A DNA stretch of 64,000 nucleotides from Platycnemis pennipes (lineage: Eukaryota > Arthropoda > Insecta > Odonata > Platycnemididae). The position numbers were made by a program, and so were the translations under genes. The notes under the pieces were generated by a model, which made no database searches, was not told the DNA's origin, and was given only the letters and a program-made list of their open reading frames with translations. This document shows, one piece after another, positions 1-13,289 of the stretch; the first letter of the stretch is position 1; each line of letters begins with the position of its first letter. The DNA lies in assembly GCA_933228895.1 (NCBI GenBank), contig OW121852.1, positions 56,152,872 to 56,216,871 on the forward strand, written 5' to 3'.

Positions 1-3000
1 ACTTTTCTCAAATACTCCATCTCAGAATCGGCCGAAACTTTTTTTCCGTAATCTAAACATACCCAGCTAACTATTCCAAAAATAAAATTTAGTGGCAATT
101 CATAAATGCGTTTTTTTTAATATTATTTTTTTTTATATTATCACCCCATTTCTCATGAGTTCTCATGAAGTTTGAGTTGATTTTGTTCCCATACACCAAT
201 TTTTATCAAAATCTGAGACCCTAAGGGACAAACGTTTGTTGAATTGAGGTGGAATGACCCATATGACTTTCTCTCAATGTAACGAAGCAGTCGGTGAATT
301 GACTCGCTCACAGCTCAAGTGCCGCCATCATAATGTAAATCTCTTTCTTTCTGAAGTCCCTTCTCCGTTGGTTGCAGCATTTTGTTTGGGTTGGTTGAGT
401 TACTAGATTGAACCGCAGTCATCTATTTATTTGGTGTTTAAGTGGTTGACCTACCATTCCTACCTACTCTTTCGAATTTTTACAGACATTCCCATCAGCA
501 CCCTACAACTTTTCCAATTTTGAGTGGCAATGGTTGTAAGCACCAGTGGATTGGAGGCCAAAATTTACTGGATGTCCCTCTCGATTATGTCCCCTAGATT
601 CTCCTCGTTCATATTCTATAGGTATGCGCAAAATCTTTCCGTAGCTCTTTTTCTGCGCAGAATGATTTGGTATCACGTAGTTAAAATAGTGTTCCAGTAA
701 TTAATGCAATGTGGTATTGAATTAAACTCACCACCTTCAAGCGCGGGCTTCACCTAATACTTTTCTATCGAATAGCTCAAGTTCATTCTTTAGTTAAGTG
801 TATATTCTACATCATTTCATTTCAAATACTAGTCCTATCGCTCCCTCCACCCTCCTTTACTAATTCTGTCTATTCTATCACGGCCTTATTCCCAGCTTAT
901 GTCTTATATTTCCTGCTAATCACTAATTTTGCCAATTTTAAATTTCCGCAATGGACTTTTTTCCATCTAGTGCAAAGCTAAACTTTTCAATGTTTGTCTT
1001 ATTTTTTCGTGAACCTAATTTTCTTCATTCATTTCCAAATCTCTTTTAGAAAGGTGTCCATGGTGTTCTCTTTCTTTCTGCAAAAAAATAGAGGCATTGA
1101 AAATGGCCGACCTCACCATACGTACCCATTACGTAGACGCCATTGTTTACTTAAAGCGCATACCGTATTGACCGTGGGCAATAACTTCATTTAGACTGTC
1201 ACTTGAAGAATACGCTATAGCATCGAAATGGGTCGTTTAAATCTGTTGAAGATTTAATCATTCATAAATTGTTATTTCTTTAGCCCTAAGGGCCCATTTA
1301 TAAGTTTATTTTTTATTAAACTTCATGCCGTGCATCCCCTCCCACTTTGATGCAAAGTTTAACTTTTTTTTCCATAAATGAGTATTTTGTAATAGTTCCC
1401 CCGATTACACTACCCAACATTATTTTTTGTCAGATGGCTGAAGTAGGGTCATAGTAAAAGTCCGATCTCCTCTCTAAAAACGTTTATCCCAGCCTTCAAT
1501 TTAGACTTACCAAACCATAGGTTGATGTATTTATTGATAATAGCGATGACGCGCATTCACAGTCAATAACTTTTACACTTCCCTAGTATTTTTTTTCGTG
1601 TACAGGATGCATTACAAGGTAGCTGAACCTCCATATTCGTTACCAAGAACTTGGGAGTACTGATGGAGAAATCACTCTCTCTTTTTCTCTCTCTGAGTTC
1701 TCGCGCTGAGTTGACCCCAGTAGATTGTCACGCCAGGATATCCGTCCATCTCGAGTGGATCCCTAGACATCCGAGGGCAGAAGAACCCCCCAAGTCCCAT
1801 CGGTACACCCGCTGTCGGATTCGCCTGTCGCTGGCGTCATGACCTATTTGAGAACGCGATCAGTTGATCGGAACTAGGGCGAAAGTGACTTATTCCACTT
1901 GGATTAGTAGGGAGCGATGGGATGAGAGAGAAATGACTGACATTCCAAGGGGTACTTCGGATCACGATGGTATCACCGTTTTACTTTTTGCGCTCAGTTT
2001 GAACAAAGTTGTTATCAACAACGATGAAGCTCGAATTGGATAAACGTGCTTGAGGTATTTTATTCCTTATTACTCAAGTTTAAGGTCCTTATTGCCATAT
2101 GCCTTATTGCCTCAAGTTTTTCTTTTAACCCTTAGAGGCTCAAGGTGCCAATATATCGGCTTCCTATGTTTTCCTTTTAATGCAAAGTGTGCCAATACAT
2201 CGGGTCAAAATAACAGTTGTTTTTCTTAAACATTATTTTATAAAAACCTCAATATTAAAAATTAATCTTCAAAAATTTTTAATTAAACAAAAATTTGCTA
2301 TAAATATGTGCATACATTTTTAAAATTCTAGGTCAAAGGTTTTAAAAACATTGTTTAAACGAAGGGTTAGTGTTTTTTAAGACTTAACCGTTGCTTTCTG
2401 AGAGGGAAAAACGTTAATGCGTATGAGTGAAAGGTTTAAATACAAAAAAAGTGTTGGCTTTTTCTGGAAACAGAATTCCTTTCGATGAATTTATGTGCAT
2501 TACCACCATATACCACCTTTGATATCTCACTTCCCAGAGATCAGAAATAAAAGTCCCAAAGACTATGACCACACAAATTCAACAATGCAAAAACTCGTTT
2601 GATTGTTAAACAGTAACTCAACAATAATCTGAAGCATTGAATGAAATTAGTCATCTACTAAGCCAATCAATTTTAGTCATTTTGAAATTCTAATTAACAA
2701 ATTTTGCTAATGGGTAGTTTAACCATATCCTTTTGTTTGTATTTTGGAGTACAGAATTAGAGCAACACGGGGAGTAACCATTCCCTTAATGTAAATTTTA
2801 TCTGCGATACTCAATAGAGGGCAGGTTTGATAAGAAAACTTAGGCATATTAGCCCAGCTTGGCGAGGGAAAATCATTTTGAATTTTGTAATGAAAATGTG
2901 ATGTGGGCAGCAGGTAAATATTTTCCTATTTCTTTTCCATAATTTGTTGATTCTTGTGAACATTAAGTATTTTTATTTTCATAGGCTTGTTTTTCCCATA

Positions 3001-3296
3001 AAATTACCTTACCCTCAACGTACGCGTATGTTTAAAAATAAGGTTAGTTATACACTCTGAAAAATAACTGAAAACTAGATGTAAGTCAAATTCATAATTA
3101 TCACTGAAATACTTTAATTCACAGAAAATACACAGAATTCAATACTTGAATGCTAGTCCCTTGCCTGAAACATGAGTAACGATCCAATTAATACTCCAAA
3201 ATATATTGGGTGAATCAAAATTCAGCATTTTATAAGTTAAACTTCCTCTCCCTTGAAGGTAAGAGAGAATCGGCTTTAGTAAGTCCAATCGGTTTT
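1..3296. other. AT-rich non-coding DNA, no gene seen
   Basis: Reading frames here are short, without domains or splice context. A slightly GC-richer patch at about 1640-1870 has no recognisable product. I see no RNA gene or complete mobile element. Confidence 0.6.
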
Positions 3297-3482
3297 GTCA
3301 GCCCGGTGGCGGCGTGGTTAGCCTGCTAACCTTAGGGTCCCGGGTTTCGAGTCCCGCCTGAGTAAGTTTTTTCATCACTCAGGACATGTATGTGTGTGCT
3401 CGTCTGTTGTTAAATTGTTAATACCCCGATGTAAAGACCACATGTGCTGTTTTCGGTGGTAGTGGAAAATAAAAAGAAAAAC
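3297..3482 (+). repeat. tRNA-derived SINE, family A, copy 1
   Basis: A tRNA-like head carries an A-box-like stretch (GTGGCGGCGTGGTTAGC) and a B-box-like stretch (GGTTTCGAGTCCC, one base longer than usual). It is followed by a roughly 110-base body and an A-rich end. A second copy in the opposite orientation lies at 60306-60506 and shares head and body over the whole length. Compared with it, this copy lacks about 8 bases between the boxes, so its internal promoter is probably damaged. It is a dispersed repeat rather than a functional tRNA gene, because homology runs far beyond the tRNA-like part. Confidence 0.75.
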
Positions 3483-5030
3483 TTTGTGTAGGATGATGTG
3501 ATTATTTTAGTTCATAGTTAGTTACCTACGGAGGAAGCATTGTTTGTCCTACCTTTTACATTGGTGGTCATTGAAAGACGCGAGAATTTCTGCCTGATTT
3601 TCCTCTGAACTGATGAAGTCATTCCTAAGTAATCGGAAATAACTTACCAAACCTTTGTCTCCTCTTGCCACATACTAAGAAAAAAATGCTTAATTTAGTA
3701 AACGGTATAGTACTGTAAGCCGCAGGATAGTCTAAAGCAGGACCTCCCAACATTTTGCCAATTGCGTCCCAATACCCATCCTCAAGAAAACCAATTCCCA
3801 TCAAGGAATAAAGAGAATTTGTGTTATATTCGATTTTTTCAACAGTATTTTTACAAGTATTCGGCTAATACGAGCGTTACAGACGCACTTATTAACAATT
3901 TCCTAAAAGAAGCTAAGAGTAGGGAGTGTATTGAGCCGGATCAAGTCCCACCCAGAAGGTTTTGAAGTCTCACCGGTCGGAAAACACTGTTCTAGTGGGT
4001 TAGTTTGCAGACCGAAAGTTCCAGGTTAAAATTAAAATCCGGAACGTCTCTTTGGACATTTCAACCATAGCGCAAGCTGAATAATGTTCTGAGTACCATA
4101 TCCTTCTGAGAAACCGCTAGTTTCGCAGGAAAAGCAATATTAAGTGAGGCTCAGTACTCGGCGGTCTTAAACCTTACCAAGCAGACCGACCGTCGGATTG
4201 AACGTTGGAGTTGAAGGCTACGGTGTTTTACGCATAGTGCAGAATGTTGGCCTATCCGAATGAAACTTATCAAATGCGCCCTTCCTCATTTCTTTTATGT
4301 TATGATGACCAAATTTCCTATCTTTCAGAATTTCTTTTGCTTCGGGAAGGAGCCGTGTCAGGTAATAACGTTTTGACGGCAGACTTTTAATGGTACGGGT
4401 CAAGGACAATCAAAAAGAAAAGACCTCCCGGAGGACCTCTTCCACGATCCGGACGCATGCCCTTGTGGGTCTTATTCCCCACATCCGTTGGTCATGGCTC
4501 TGATAATTCGACTCCAAGTCTGTGAAAGACAGAGGGATAACGAATTGCGAAGAGTCGCTATTCCTCTGGCGATTCCAACATGAATCCTACGAAGGAAGCG
4601 CGCAAGTGACATTTCCCAAACCGCTCATGACTGCGAACACTAGAGAAAAGACTAAAATGAGCGCCGGAATAATAGGACAACCGTTATAAGATTAAAAAAA
4701 TGCTCTTGCACCTATTTTATCCTAATGCAAGAATCAAGAAGACATAAAATATGGGATATAGGGTAGAATATAGCTTGGTTAGGACATCTACGAGGAGTGA
4801 GCAAGGGCAGACGGCCCTTGACAATAAAGAATCGAGAACCCCCGGACTAGAGGAGAAGAGAACGACTAAGAAGAGTGTGGGAAAAATTATTGAAGGAATG
4901 CATGCTCTGCAGACAATTGAAATGAGAGAGATTTAAGGGTTGAAGAATGCGGGAACGAAAAACGCTGTATAAGAAAAGCGCAATTACAAAACATTGTAAG
5001 AATGTCATTCCTCTGAATTGGCCTCTTATT
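3483..5030. other. Non-coding DNA, no gene seen
   Basis: No coding or RNA gene can be supported. Around 3990-4060 a tRNA-like stretch (TAGTGGGTTAG with a degenerate B box) resembles the head of SINE family C and may be a very old copy. Confidence 0.5.
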
Positions 5031-5090
5031 CAACTACATCTACACGATGCCCTGCAAGCCACTGCGAGGGTGTGTGGCAGGGGGTGAAGA
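5031..5090 (+). repeat. Fragment of a widespread insect-type repeat (tentative)
   Basis: The stretch with ACTACATCTACACGATGCC and GTGTGTGGCAGGGGG resembles, from memory, a dispersed insect repeat in which a CGCAAGCCAC-type motif is followed by a GGTGTGTGGC-type motif. Only this short part is recognisable and no second copy is seen in the window. Confidence 0.3.
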
Positions 5091-7138
5091 TCACCAAGCA
5101 TGCACTACTAACATGCAATCAAGCAACTATAGTGTCTCATGCAACTAGATTGTTAATATCTATAGTATTTAAGGGGTTAATACATGCATCATGCACTACA
5201 ACTACTATTCTAAAATATTTCCCCTACCTATCCCTTTGCTATGCTGCCTATTCTGTTCTCTTATAGTACGGGGGAAAAAAATTATTGATGTAGATCAAGG
5301 TCTAAAGGTACCAGAGATGGTAGCAAAAGGGTGACCGTCTCCCCTTGAGGAGAGGAAGCTCGCATGGCGCAATTTTCGCGAAAAAACGGCAAACGGAGCA
5401 TGCAAGCAATTACGGAGGTGAGGGATAAATTCGCTCCCGAAATCTCTCACGGACCGATCAACCCAATCCCACCCAGATATGCGCCCCACATACATGCATA
5501 CTCACTCCTCTCGCTTGGGAACCGAGCCTCGGGACTCTCGTTGTCTTGGCAACGCTAAGTGGTTCCTCCCCACGGCCAAGATTTTCAGGGAGCCGAAGCG
5601 GTGTGGAATGGACGAGTCTATTTTCGTGCTCCTACTTCATGGGACGGGGTATTTCCAGTGAGGAAATATTGCTACTTCGGTAAGTGCACGATGCATTGAA
5701 TCCCGTTTCTCGAAAGCCGTCAAGGCAGAGTGCATTTTCTTCGAGCGGTGGGTTTCAGTACCTACTGTTATGTTGCCCTATAGACTTTATGCGTTCGCCT
5801 GCACATTTGAAACGTAAGCGTTGGTACGTGTAGCGACGCAATTTAGTTTGGAGTAATTTCCAGGCAATTGCTATAAAAACACCTATACAAATCGACATTT
5901 TTAGAAAAGGTACTAGTTTAAAATATTTTACCATTTTTGATGCTGTATCCTCGACCAGTTTTCAAACTTAACCGTCGTTTTCAAAGCCGCAAGGAATATG
6001 GGAGCAGGCGTCATATTCATACTGTATTGTTTGAATGTAATTAGGATGGATGTTCTAAGGAGGGGTGAGGAGAAGAGAGAGATAAGTTTGAGCATGAGTA
6101 AGACGAAGTATCTGGAGAGCCAAGGGCAAGTTCTTCCTAAAGATGATTCAAGTGTGGGACGTAAAATGTAAATGTAGAGAGTAGGTTTGTGAGAACAAAG
6201 TTGCTTCCGAATTTTTCACTAAGAATTTTTAGATAAGACAGAATTTAAAATTTTCTCAAAACAAATATTTTTAGCGCTTTTTTATTTCAGTCTGTTCATT
6301 CAATGCAAATTCCTTGTTGAAAACGACAATCTTGGTGAATTAATAACTGAAAAAGAACGATACGTCGCCCCACAGGATGACAACGGTAAATTTAATAGGC
6401 CAATTACAACAAAATATGACTGAAATATTAAGAAAAAAATTATTATTTCATCAACTGCGAAAAGAAAAACTTAAATCAAATCAATTTTTAATGCTGAACA
6501 AACAATTATAAAAATTATGAGTTAATCATTTTATCCGAGATGTGGGTTGCATGGTCTCCTCATGCGTGATTTCAAGATTATAAATCAGGCATAGGAAAGT
6601 AATGAGTGAGACTGCACATTGTAAATCTGCCATGATGATTCATTTTCACGTAACTAGTTAGACTTAAAGGCCAATTAATCTTCGCTATCAATTGCTTCTC
6701 TTGATCTGCTGACCAAGATATCATGATGAAGTCCGCGAAATGAAGGACGATAGTTACCTACCTGAAAATCGCAGATTCAGAAAATGGATGGGACACTGAT
6801 ATTCTGCAGGGGTGCCTTTGGAAACGGTGTATCCGTAATCGAAGGATTCCCGTCCTTACCTCGGGGCAAGATCGATGCCACCAAATCACCGGCTTTTATG
6901 CTTGAGTCACTCTTAAGGCTATCGCTCTCCGTTCCGAGGTAGTTGAAAATGTGTGGCATCAATAAAATTCTTCAAATTGCAGATATTTTGAGCGTTATGA
7001 TTGTTATAATTTTTTATGCTTACCATACTAATGGACAGATCTAAAAATCATTGATTCAATAACCATCGTATCGTTCATTTCTGTTGTCATTTGTATTTAC
7101 TGTTATAAAGTATACATTCAGTCCTCCCCACTGTAGAT
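5091..7138. other. Non-coding DNA, no gene seen
   Basis: A GC-richer part at about 5280-5800 has overlapping short frames on both strands but no domain, splice pattern or repeat that I recognise. The remainder is AT-rich. Confidence 0.5.
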
Positions 7139-7149
7139 TTAATCCATTT

Positions 7150-7484
7150 GGTTGGTTGGTTATTCAGGGGAGGCGACCGACAGCTGAGGTCATTTGCACC
7201 ATTTAGGATAGGTGGTCATTGGGTAATGGTAAGGGTTTTCAGGAAACGGAAGAAGGGTGGAGAGAAACCCGGCGTCGGCATTAGCCTACTCTTAACGAAA
7301 GGCGTCAAGGGGACCATGGCTTAACGTCCCATCTGACGGACGGAGTACTGAAACTGAAATGCCCTCCACTAGTCACTCAAGTGGGGACCGGTTTTCCACT
7401 GAAAAATCCGCCACTGCCGGGAATCGAACCCGGGCCCTCGGAATGGGAGGCCAGTACTCTAGCCACTACACGAACCCATTCCCC
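7150..7484 (-). repeat. tRNA-derived SINE, family B, full-length copy with target duplication
   Basis: On the minus strand the head reads TGTAGTGGCTAGAGT (A box) and GGTTCGATTCC (B box), a standard RNA polymerase III internal promoter. The body contains the block GGATGGGACGTTAAGCC and a GGTTTCTCTCCACCC block, and it ends in an (AACC)n-type tail. The element is flanked by an 11-base direct duplication TTAATCCATTT at 7139-7149 and 7485-7495, the mark of LINE-mediated insertion. Degraded relatives lie at 9003, 24298, 24590, 49405, 52410 and 57299. Confidence 0.88.
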
Positions 7485-7495
7485 TTAATCCATTT

Positions 7496-8057
7496 AAATA
7501 TATGCAAAATTTCCGAGCTATTTATTCTATATTTGGTAGTATATGATGCAATAGCTGTGTGATTTCCACAGAGCATATTCTTTAAAAAGTGTAATGCAAG
7601 TGAATGATGATTTAGTAATCGTTTAAAAAGCTAAATACTTTCAAATCCTGCTCCTTCCAAAATAAAGGAAGAGCGATTCACATGAAACTCCTGAAATACT
7701 GTCCATAAATGCATGCAGTAAATTTAATTTTACAAACCACAACCTGAGGAATACCAGGTTAAGTCCTTGACACACTCTTTTCCACCATCCACTCCTTTCT
7801 ATACATATATCTTTCCTGATTTAAGATTCCTTTGCTGTTGGACTTGAAAGTAATTACCGTCATTTATCCTAGTGGAGCCCATCAAACGTAATTAAAATGT
7901 AAAAAATTCTTATGAAACTTTTTACCTTGTCTTATAAAATCTGATAAAATACCTACTGAAAGGAAGAAAAGCAGGTAGAAAAATTTTCTAGAAGCAAACC
8001 CGATGGATTTTGGCTGTTAGAGATTAAGTAAGAATTGGTGCTTTCCCGGCGAATCTG
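7496..8057. other. AT-rich non-coding DNA
   Basis: Nothing recognisable between the SINE and the palindromic element. Confidence 0.5.
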
Positions 8058-8333
8058 CTTCAAGAAGTTTTCTCGGGTTGTCCACCGGGTAAGGGAGTCC
8101 ATTTCGGCCGACGTTTCGATCCTCGACTCGAGGGTCATCTTCAGGGCGAGATGAGTGCCATCCTAAAATTGTCCGCCTTATATAATTATGTAAGGCGGAC
8201 GCCTAATATATAAGGTGCACAATTTTAGGATGGAATTCATCTTGCCCTGAAGATGACCCTCGAGTCGAGGATCGAAACGTCGGCCGAAATGGACGGCCTT
8301 ACCCCGTAGACAACCCGAGAAAACTTCTTGAAG
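8058..8333. mobile_element. Long palindromic fold-back element (MITE-like)
   Basis: Two arms of about 115 bases form a near-perfect inverted repeat (8058-8172 with 8219-8333), starting CTTCAAGAAGTTTTCTCGGG and ending in its complement. The 46-base centre contains its own 10-base stem, GTCCGCCTTA at 8171-8180 paired with TAAGGCGGAC at 8191-8200. No protein is encoded, so movement would depend on enzymes from elsewhere. Each arm contains CTGAAGA, a stem and GAAAC, a layout like the hammerhead ribozyme core (see findings). No clear target duplication is visible. Confidence 0.8.
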
Positions 8334-9002
8334 ATGTTAGAGATTACTTTGAGCATAGTACTAGGCTCAAAGGAGTGTGAATTTTACGCATTGAGAATTA
8401 GAGAATGACGAGCTTTTGCTGCGCAGGCGACTAGTTTAAAGCCCGACCTTCTTAGTGATTTTAAGTATCTTTATATTGATTAATTAAACCTTTTAAAGCT
8501 ATTTATGTCTTTGGAGAACTAAAGAAAATGCAGCGACTTCATTGTACATCCATTCTTGGACATGACTACAGAACAACAACTTGATCTATTATTTTCTTTG
8601 CTAGAATCGATAACACGATACAAATGAATCGATACATTCCAATGTTGGTTAGGGGAACACTTAGAATTGCGTATCTTAACACTTTGAATGGAGAAATCAC
8701 GATTATTTGAACGCAAAATCCCCTTTGTAGTGTTTTGAGATTGCTAGGGGAAATAACTATTGAACTATGGCTGAAATGCCTTTATTTGCTTTATTGACTT
8801 GAAGAAGACATTTGATAGAGCATATTCGACAAATAGATGAAGATGTTGCAAAATTTTGCTTAACCTCTTCGTTTTTCCTTTATTTTTTCCTCCACTTTTT
8901 CTAACTAAGCAGTAATTGGTGATAATCTCACCATAAGTAACCATGTATGGCCTAATGAGCAGCAGGAGACGCGGACATTTAATTTTCATCGTTGTATATG
9001 TA
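8334..9002. other. Non-coding DNA
   Basis: No gene or repeat recognised apart from AT-rich sequence. Confidence 0.5.
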
Positions 9003-9150
9003 ATTAGAGGAGGGGAATTGAAGGAGTGGAGAAAGGCAGAGATACACACAATATCAGCATTAGTCTCATCAAGAGCTCCGGGGTACCAACCCAGGTCCTC
9101 TGGATGTGAGGCAAGTTTCCTAGCCATTTCGCCAACCCGACCTCCCTTAA
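9003..9150 (-). repeat. Degenerate SINE, family B-like
   Basis: On the minus strand a tRNA-like head (GGCGAAATGGCTAGG, then GGTTGGTACCC) is followed by a body resembling family B (GACTAATGCTGATATTG and a CTCCACTCC block). The short open frames on both strands here are products of the repeat and not genes. Confidence 0.55.
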
Positions 9151-11589
9151 ATCTTCAACCCCAAAAATCCTACCATCCACCACTTGGCTACAATCAACGG
9201 AGCAAACAACCTGAGCTGTCGTATATCCTCCAATCTTGTAGATTGGCTTCAAAATGGGCAAATCTCTGGGTTGTATCACGGCGGTTAACTGTGTAAATCA
9301 ATTCCTAGCTTAAAATATAGAGCCATGCGTATAGATGCAGAAATTGTCTGACTTAGTAATTATTCATCGAGTGCACTTTAAACAACTACGGAATAGTCCT
9401 GAAACTGATCCTTAGTCACAATAAGGATTAGTGGATGTCTGCTTTTGATGATTTCAGCTCCGAGGAAAAGGGTATTAGGTAATATAATCGGCAACGTAGT
9501 TTATGGCGAACGCCAAATATCGCGGTGACATACAATTTTCATTTTATCAGCTTAATGTATATTTCATGCACATTTTCAATATTCATTGCAATGTATTCTC
9601 ATGTCGTGAAATTTTAAAAATATTTCACTCTTCTCTTAAGTAACAATTCGCACTTTAACCAGTCCACTGGAGTTGCTATAATTATGATTTCGCCAGATTC
9701 AAAAGTTGAGGCATTAGTCAAATTTCTTCTTGTAAATAATTAGATGTGTTTTATACCCCGCAGTTGCCGAAGATTTTTATTATTCTCTGGCTTCGTGTTA
9801 CCTTACCTCTTAAAAATCCCATTTTCCAACCCCCTGGCGATAGTTAATGGATTCAGTCGTCAAATTTAACTTTACATTAGAGCAGAGAGTTAACTTGGTG
9901 TCGACATTCCCAGGGGGTACAACTTCAGAAGGAAGTATTCCCATAATTTTATCCCACCACTCCACGTATAGAGTCTGATATCTTAATGGAGGTCTTCATC
10001 GCTTTACTTTATTCTATTTCGAGGTGATCCCTCTTAAGGCGTGGAAGTTATTTACCTTAAAACTAGCGTTCATAATTTCGCACCAAACTGCATCTGAAAT
10101 ATTCCATCCCTTCATCTTGAGTTTTATTGTTGTTACTACTCTGGAAAGGATGAAGGCTGAATTTAAACTCCTCCAGATTATTTCCACAAAGTGCGTTAAT
10201 GCAATTATCGTGTAGTTGCGTAGAATGGGGAAGATTTTCAAAGCATTATTTTTTGCCTCGTATTTTGCTCAGATGGAACAAGTTTTCACATAATAGAAAA
10301 CCAAGTATCTTAAATATAATAATACCTATGCTATTGAAAGAGCTAACGGTGGTGTAACATGGGGAAAATGGGAAATTAAATCTTGTAAAATATAATTTAT
10401 TTGACATCTTTGATTTATTCTAATGGTTCTAGTTCCAGTCCCAGGATACGCTCACATAGGTCTATCGAAGAAATTATTTATTGATATTCCTGAGATATTA
10501 CATGTTAGGTTATGATTGCGCTCCATCGTAAATGTTTGATTACTTTGCTTTTTCAGATGCCACCATCCATTGATCAGTAACTTTTACATATACAAGTTGA
10601 CAGATCACACCGCTTTCCTTTGATCAGGGTTTTATTTTTTCGAACTTGAGCTCATTGACTCATGTTCCAAAGTTGCAAAAAATATTAGATTTTCCTCGCA
10701 AAAGTTTTGAACCTTACGTTGAAAATTATATTTGTAGGTATTTTATTCGCTTCGAAATCCAATTTTCCTTGATTTATACTCTTTGGTTAAACAAACGGGC
10801 AGACTCTGATCCATATTTAACCACGCAGGAGCAATTTTCCCGCCTACACAGCGGCCCCTTCGCCTAACTCCAACACCCAGGTTAATGAATTGCTAAGATT
10901 GCTGCTATATATTTTTGAATGCCGGTCGATTTAACATCCTCCCACTCAGGATGAAAAAGCATTCCCAGCTTTCACGTCTCATAAGTTTCCCTCGTGGGCG
11001 CAAATTCTATTTAGCGTTATTTAAGAGTCAAAATGGGGAACGAGTGACTTCATAAAGATGGAAAGTCTTGTTATCCACATTGAGTGACATTTTTCATTTG
11101 CAACACCAGGAATTATTCCTTTCATTTCACCAGAACTAGTCGATTGTCTGCCGTAAGGTAACTAAATTCAACTCTGAGAAGAATTATATTTGGACCGTTG
11201 TGTCTGTAGATTTATCAACGGATGATAATTAATGAAAATATATTCCATATAGGGTATTTATAATACGTAATTTAATTATTAATTTATTTATTTAATTATT
11301 GCCTTATTTTTACTATACATTAAGCTATATAACTCCCATTGTTTTGGTACACGACAAAGTTGAAGTTATCGAACATGTGTAAACATGGCTGATCAAACTC
11401 TGCTACCTCTTAAAGCTCCTCGCTCTCTAACCGCATACGGTATCAAATTCTGTCTTTTCATTCAGGCTCCAGCTGTTTTTTCATGATCGATTATTGGTCC
11501 TCGCAGACCTCAGATCATGTCAAAGAAATAATAGGTTTAAAAACTCTAGAAATTAGGGAAATATATTACCCAGATATTACCTGAAGATC
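9151..11589. other. AT-rich non-coding DNA
   Basis: No gene seen. The overlapping frames at 10014-10241 have no domain on either strand. Confidence 0.55.
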
Positions 11590-12247
11590 AGTATAAAAGG
11601 GAAAAAGGAAGTAGTTTGCAGTAGAAGAGAGGAAGCCAAGACCAATGTTGAATTCGGGAAATAAGACGTGAGCGAGTAGGAATATCTAAGAAGCCGAATG
11701 CCTAGCGATGGGAGAAGCAAGGAGGAAATAGCCAGTAGAATAGCTCAGAATAAGAGGGCATTATACCAAAAGAAGAATCTACTTACAGTTGGAAAGTATG
11801 GAAGTAAGGAAGCAATTCATCATAACATGCATCTTTTATTATGGCATTACACATTTTTTATGGCAGTGACGTATGGACGATGACAGTAGCAGAGATGTCA
11901 ATGCTGGAAACATTCGAAATGTTATTTTACAGGAGAATGATGAAGACCGCTGAGATTGACCGAGTGACTAAGAAGTCTTAAGAAGAGTTGGAGAAAAGAA
12001 GAGCCAGATTAAGACTTTGCAAAGAGGTTGGAACTTCATCGGCCGACATGATGGCTTGATGAAGACAATAATCGAGGGACAAGTGATAGGAAATTATGGA
12101 GAAGGAAGGCCCCGAATGAGATATATGAAGTAAGAAGTGAAGGATGTGAAAGGGAATAATTCTGTTAATATGAAGACGTTAGCTGATAGGTTGGAGCTGC
12201 GGTGGAGAGCTGCGTCAAACCAATGGTAGGATTGTTGACCCACGATG
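11590..12247 (+). mobile_element. Old 3' fragment of the RTE/BovB-like LINE (family 1)
   Basis: The plus strand matches the last part of the LINE reverse-transcriptase ORF, including the degraded region for SRIAQ-KRALYQKKNLLT and, further on, GRHDGLMKTI-like sequence, and it ends at GTTGACCCACGATGATGG. The frame is broken by stops and small indels, so it is a dead 5'-truncated copy. It is opposite in orientation to most other copies here. Confidence 0.75.
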
Positions 12248-13289
12248 ATGGAGTAAGTGTATCGGATACTGTAAAAGTATAAAAGTAGACACTGTATAAA
12301 GTGTAAAGTGGAAATTGCGGACAACACCCTACTAAAAGGAATGACATCCTTCACAGTGGACTCAGTTCGCAATTTTTAAAAATCATCCCTCCATTTTTCG
12401 AGTCCATTTTTAAGTCCAGAGGAAATTTAATTGAGTGCTTTCTAGTTGTCTGCGACAGTGGTGTTTTTCATGAGACGCTATCGTGATAATGGCCGCGCCT
12501 CTGGAGCCAGAAGCCTTTTTGTGGATCCCTCATTGAGGAGCTGACTTTGCTTGAACTATATTTCGTCTGACTTCTACCCTTTTACTTACCTGGAATGAGT
12601 GGTCTTAGCAGAATCAGCTAACACCACTCCGGCCTGTCAAACAATAGAGGTCATCGGTACGTGGAAGCTCGTTGCACGTTGTCGTCCGTGATAAGGGAGA
12701 GGCAGAATGCCTAATAATGACCTCTAACCTTTTATACATAAAGAACAGTTCGTGCAATTCTCAAAAAATAACATGTGATTTGATCGAGTCCCTTTCTACT
12801 TCCTCGTCCTCTTCAATTACTTATGTTTGTTTTTAACTCAACTATTTCTTTTCAATATGCCCTTATTCCATAGATGAAAAAACCCATGTAAATGGATAGA
12901 CATTTGGTTATAAAAACATTAAAATAATTTTTAAAACTTAAGGTATCAAAAGCTTTGGTTCTTATTTTCATTCGCTCATTGTGCCGTGAATTTCTTCCAA
13001 AACTCAATTTCTATCAACGCATTGCACTCGAAATTTGTTATAAGTACTTGGTAATTTTTCACTCAAATTTTTATGGTTCTTCTTACGGTTTTAATGCTCT
13101 AGCGCCATGTTTAATCAAGGGTCATATGTCGTGAAAAAATAAAAATATGAGTGAAAAATTGACGAGGTTTATGGTAAAATGGGTACTTTTCGACAAAGTG
13201 CAGCCGAAAGCTGGAGCGGTTAGTGATATACACCTTCTGGCGGCGAACTCATAAAACGGATTTGAAATTTTGACGTGAATATCGTGCTC
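12248..13289. other. Non-coding DNA
   Basis: No supported gene or repeat. Confidence 0.5.

Noticed and set aside
3297..3370. tRNA gene suggested by A- and B-box-like sequence (also at 7410-7484, 15840-15905, 25166, 53430-53503 and 60430-60506)
   Set aside because: In every case homology or repeat features extend well beyond the tRNA-like part, the box spacing or acceptor stem is poor, and copies recur, so these are SINE heads.
4751..4936. Plus-strand frame with RTTKKSVGKIIEGM, vaguely like a LINE C-terminus
   Set aside because: Similarity is confined to a few basic residues and no adjoining LINE blocks are present.
8765..9127. 120-residue minus-strand frame, and the 117-residue plus-strand frame overlapping it
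   Set aside because: Both overlap a degenerate SINE and have no domain or splice context.
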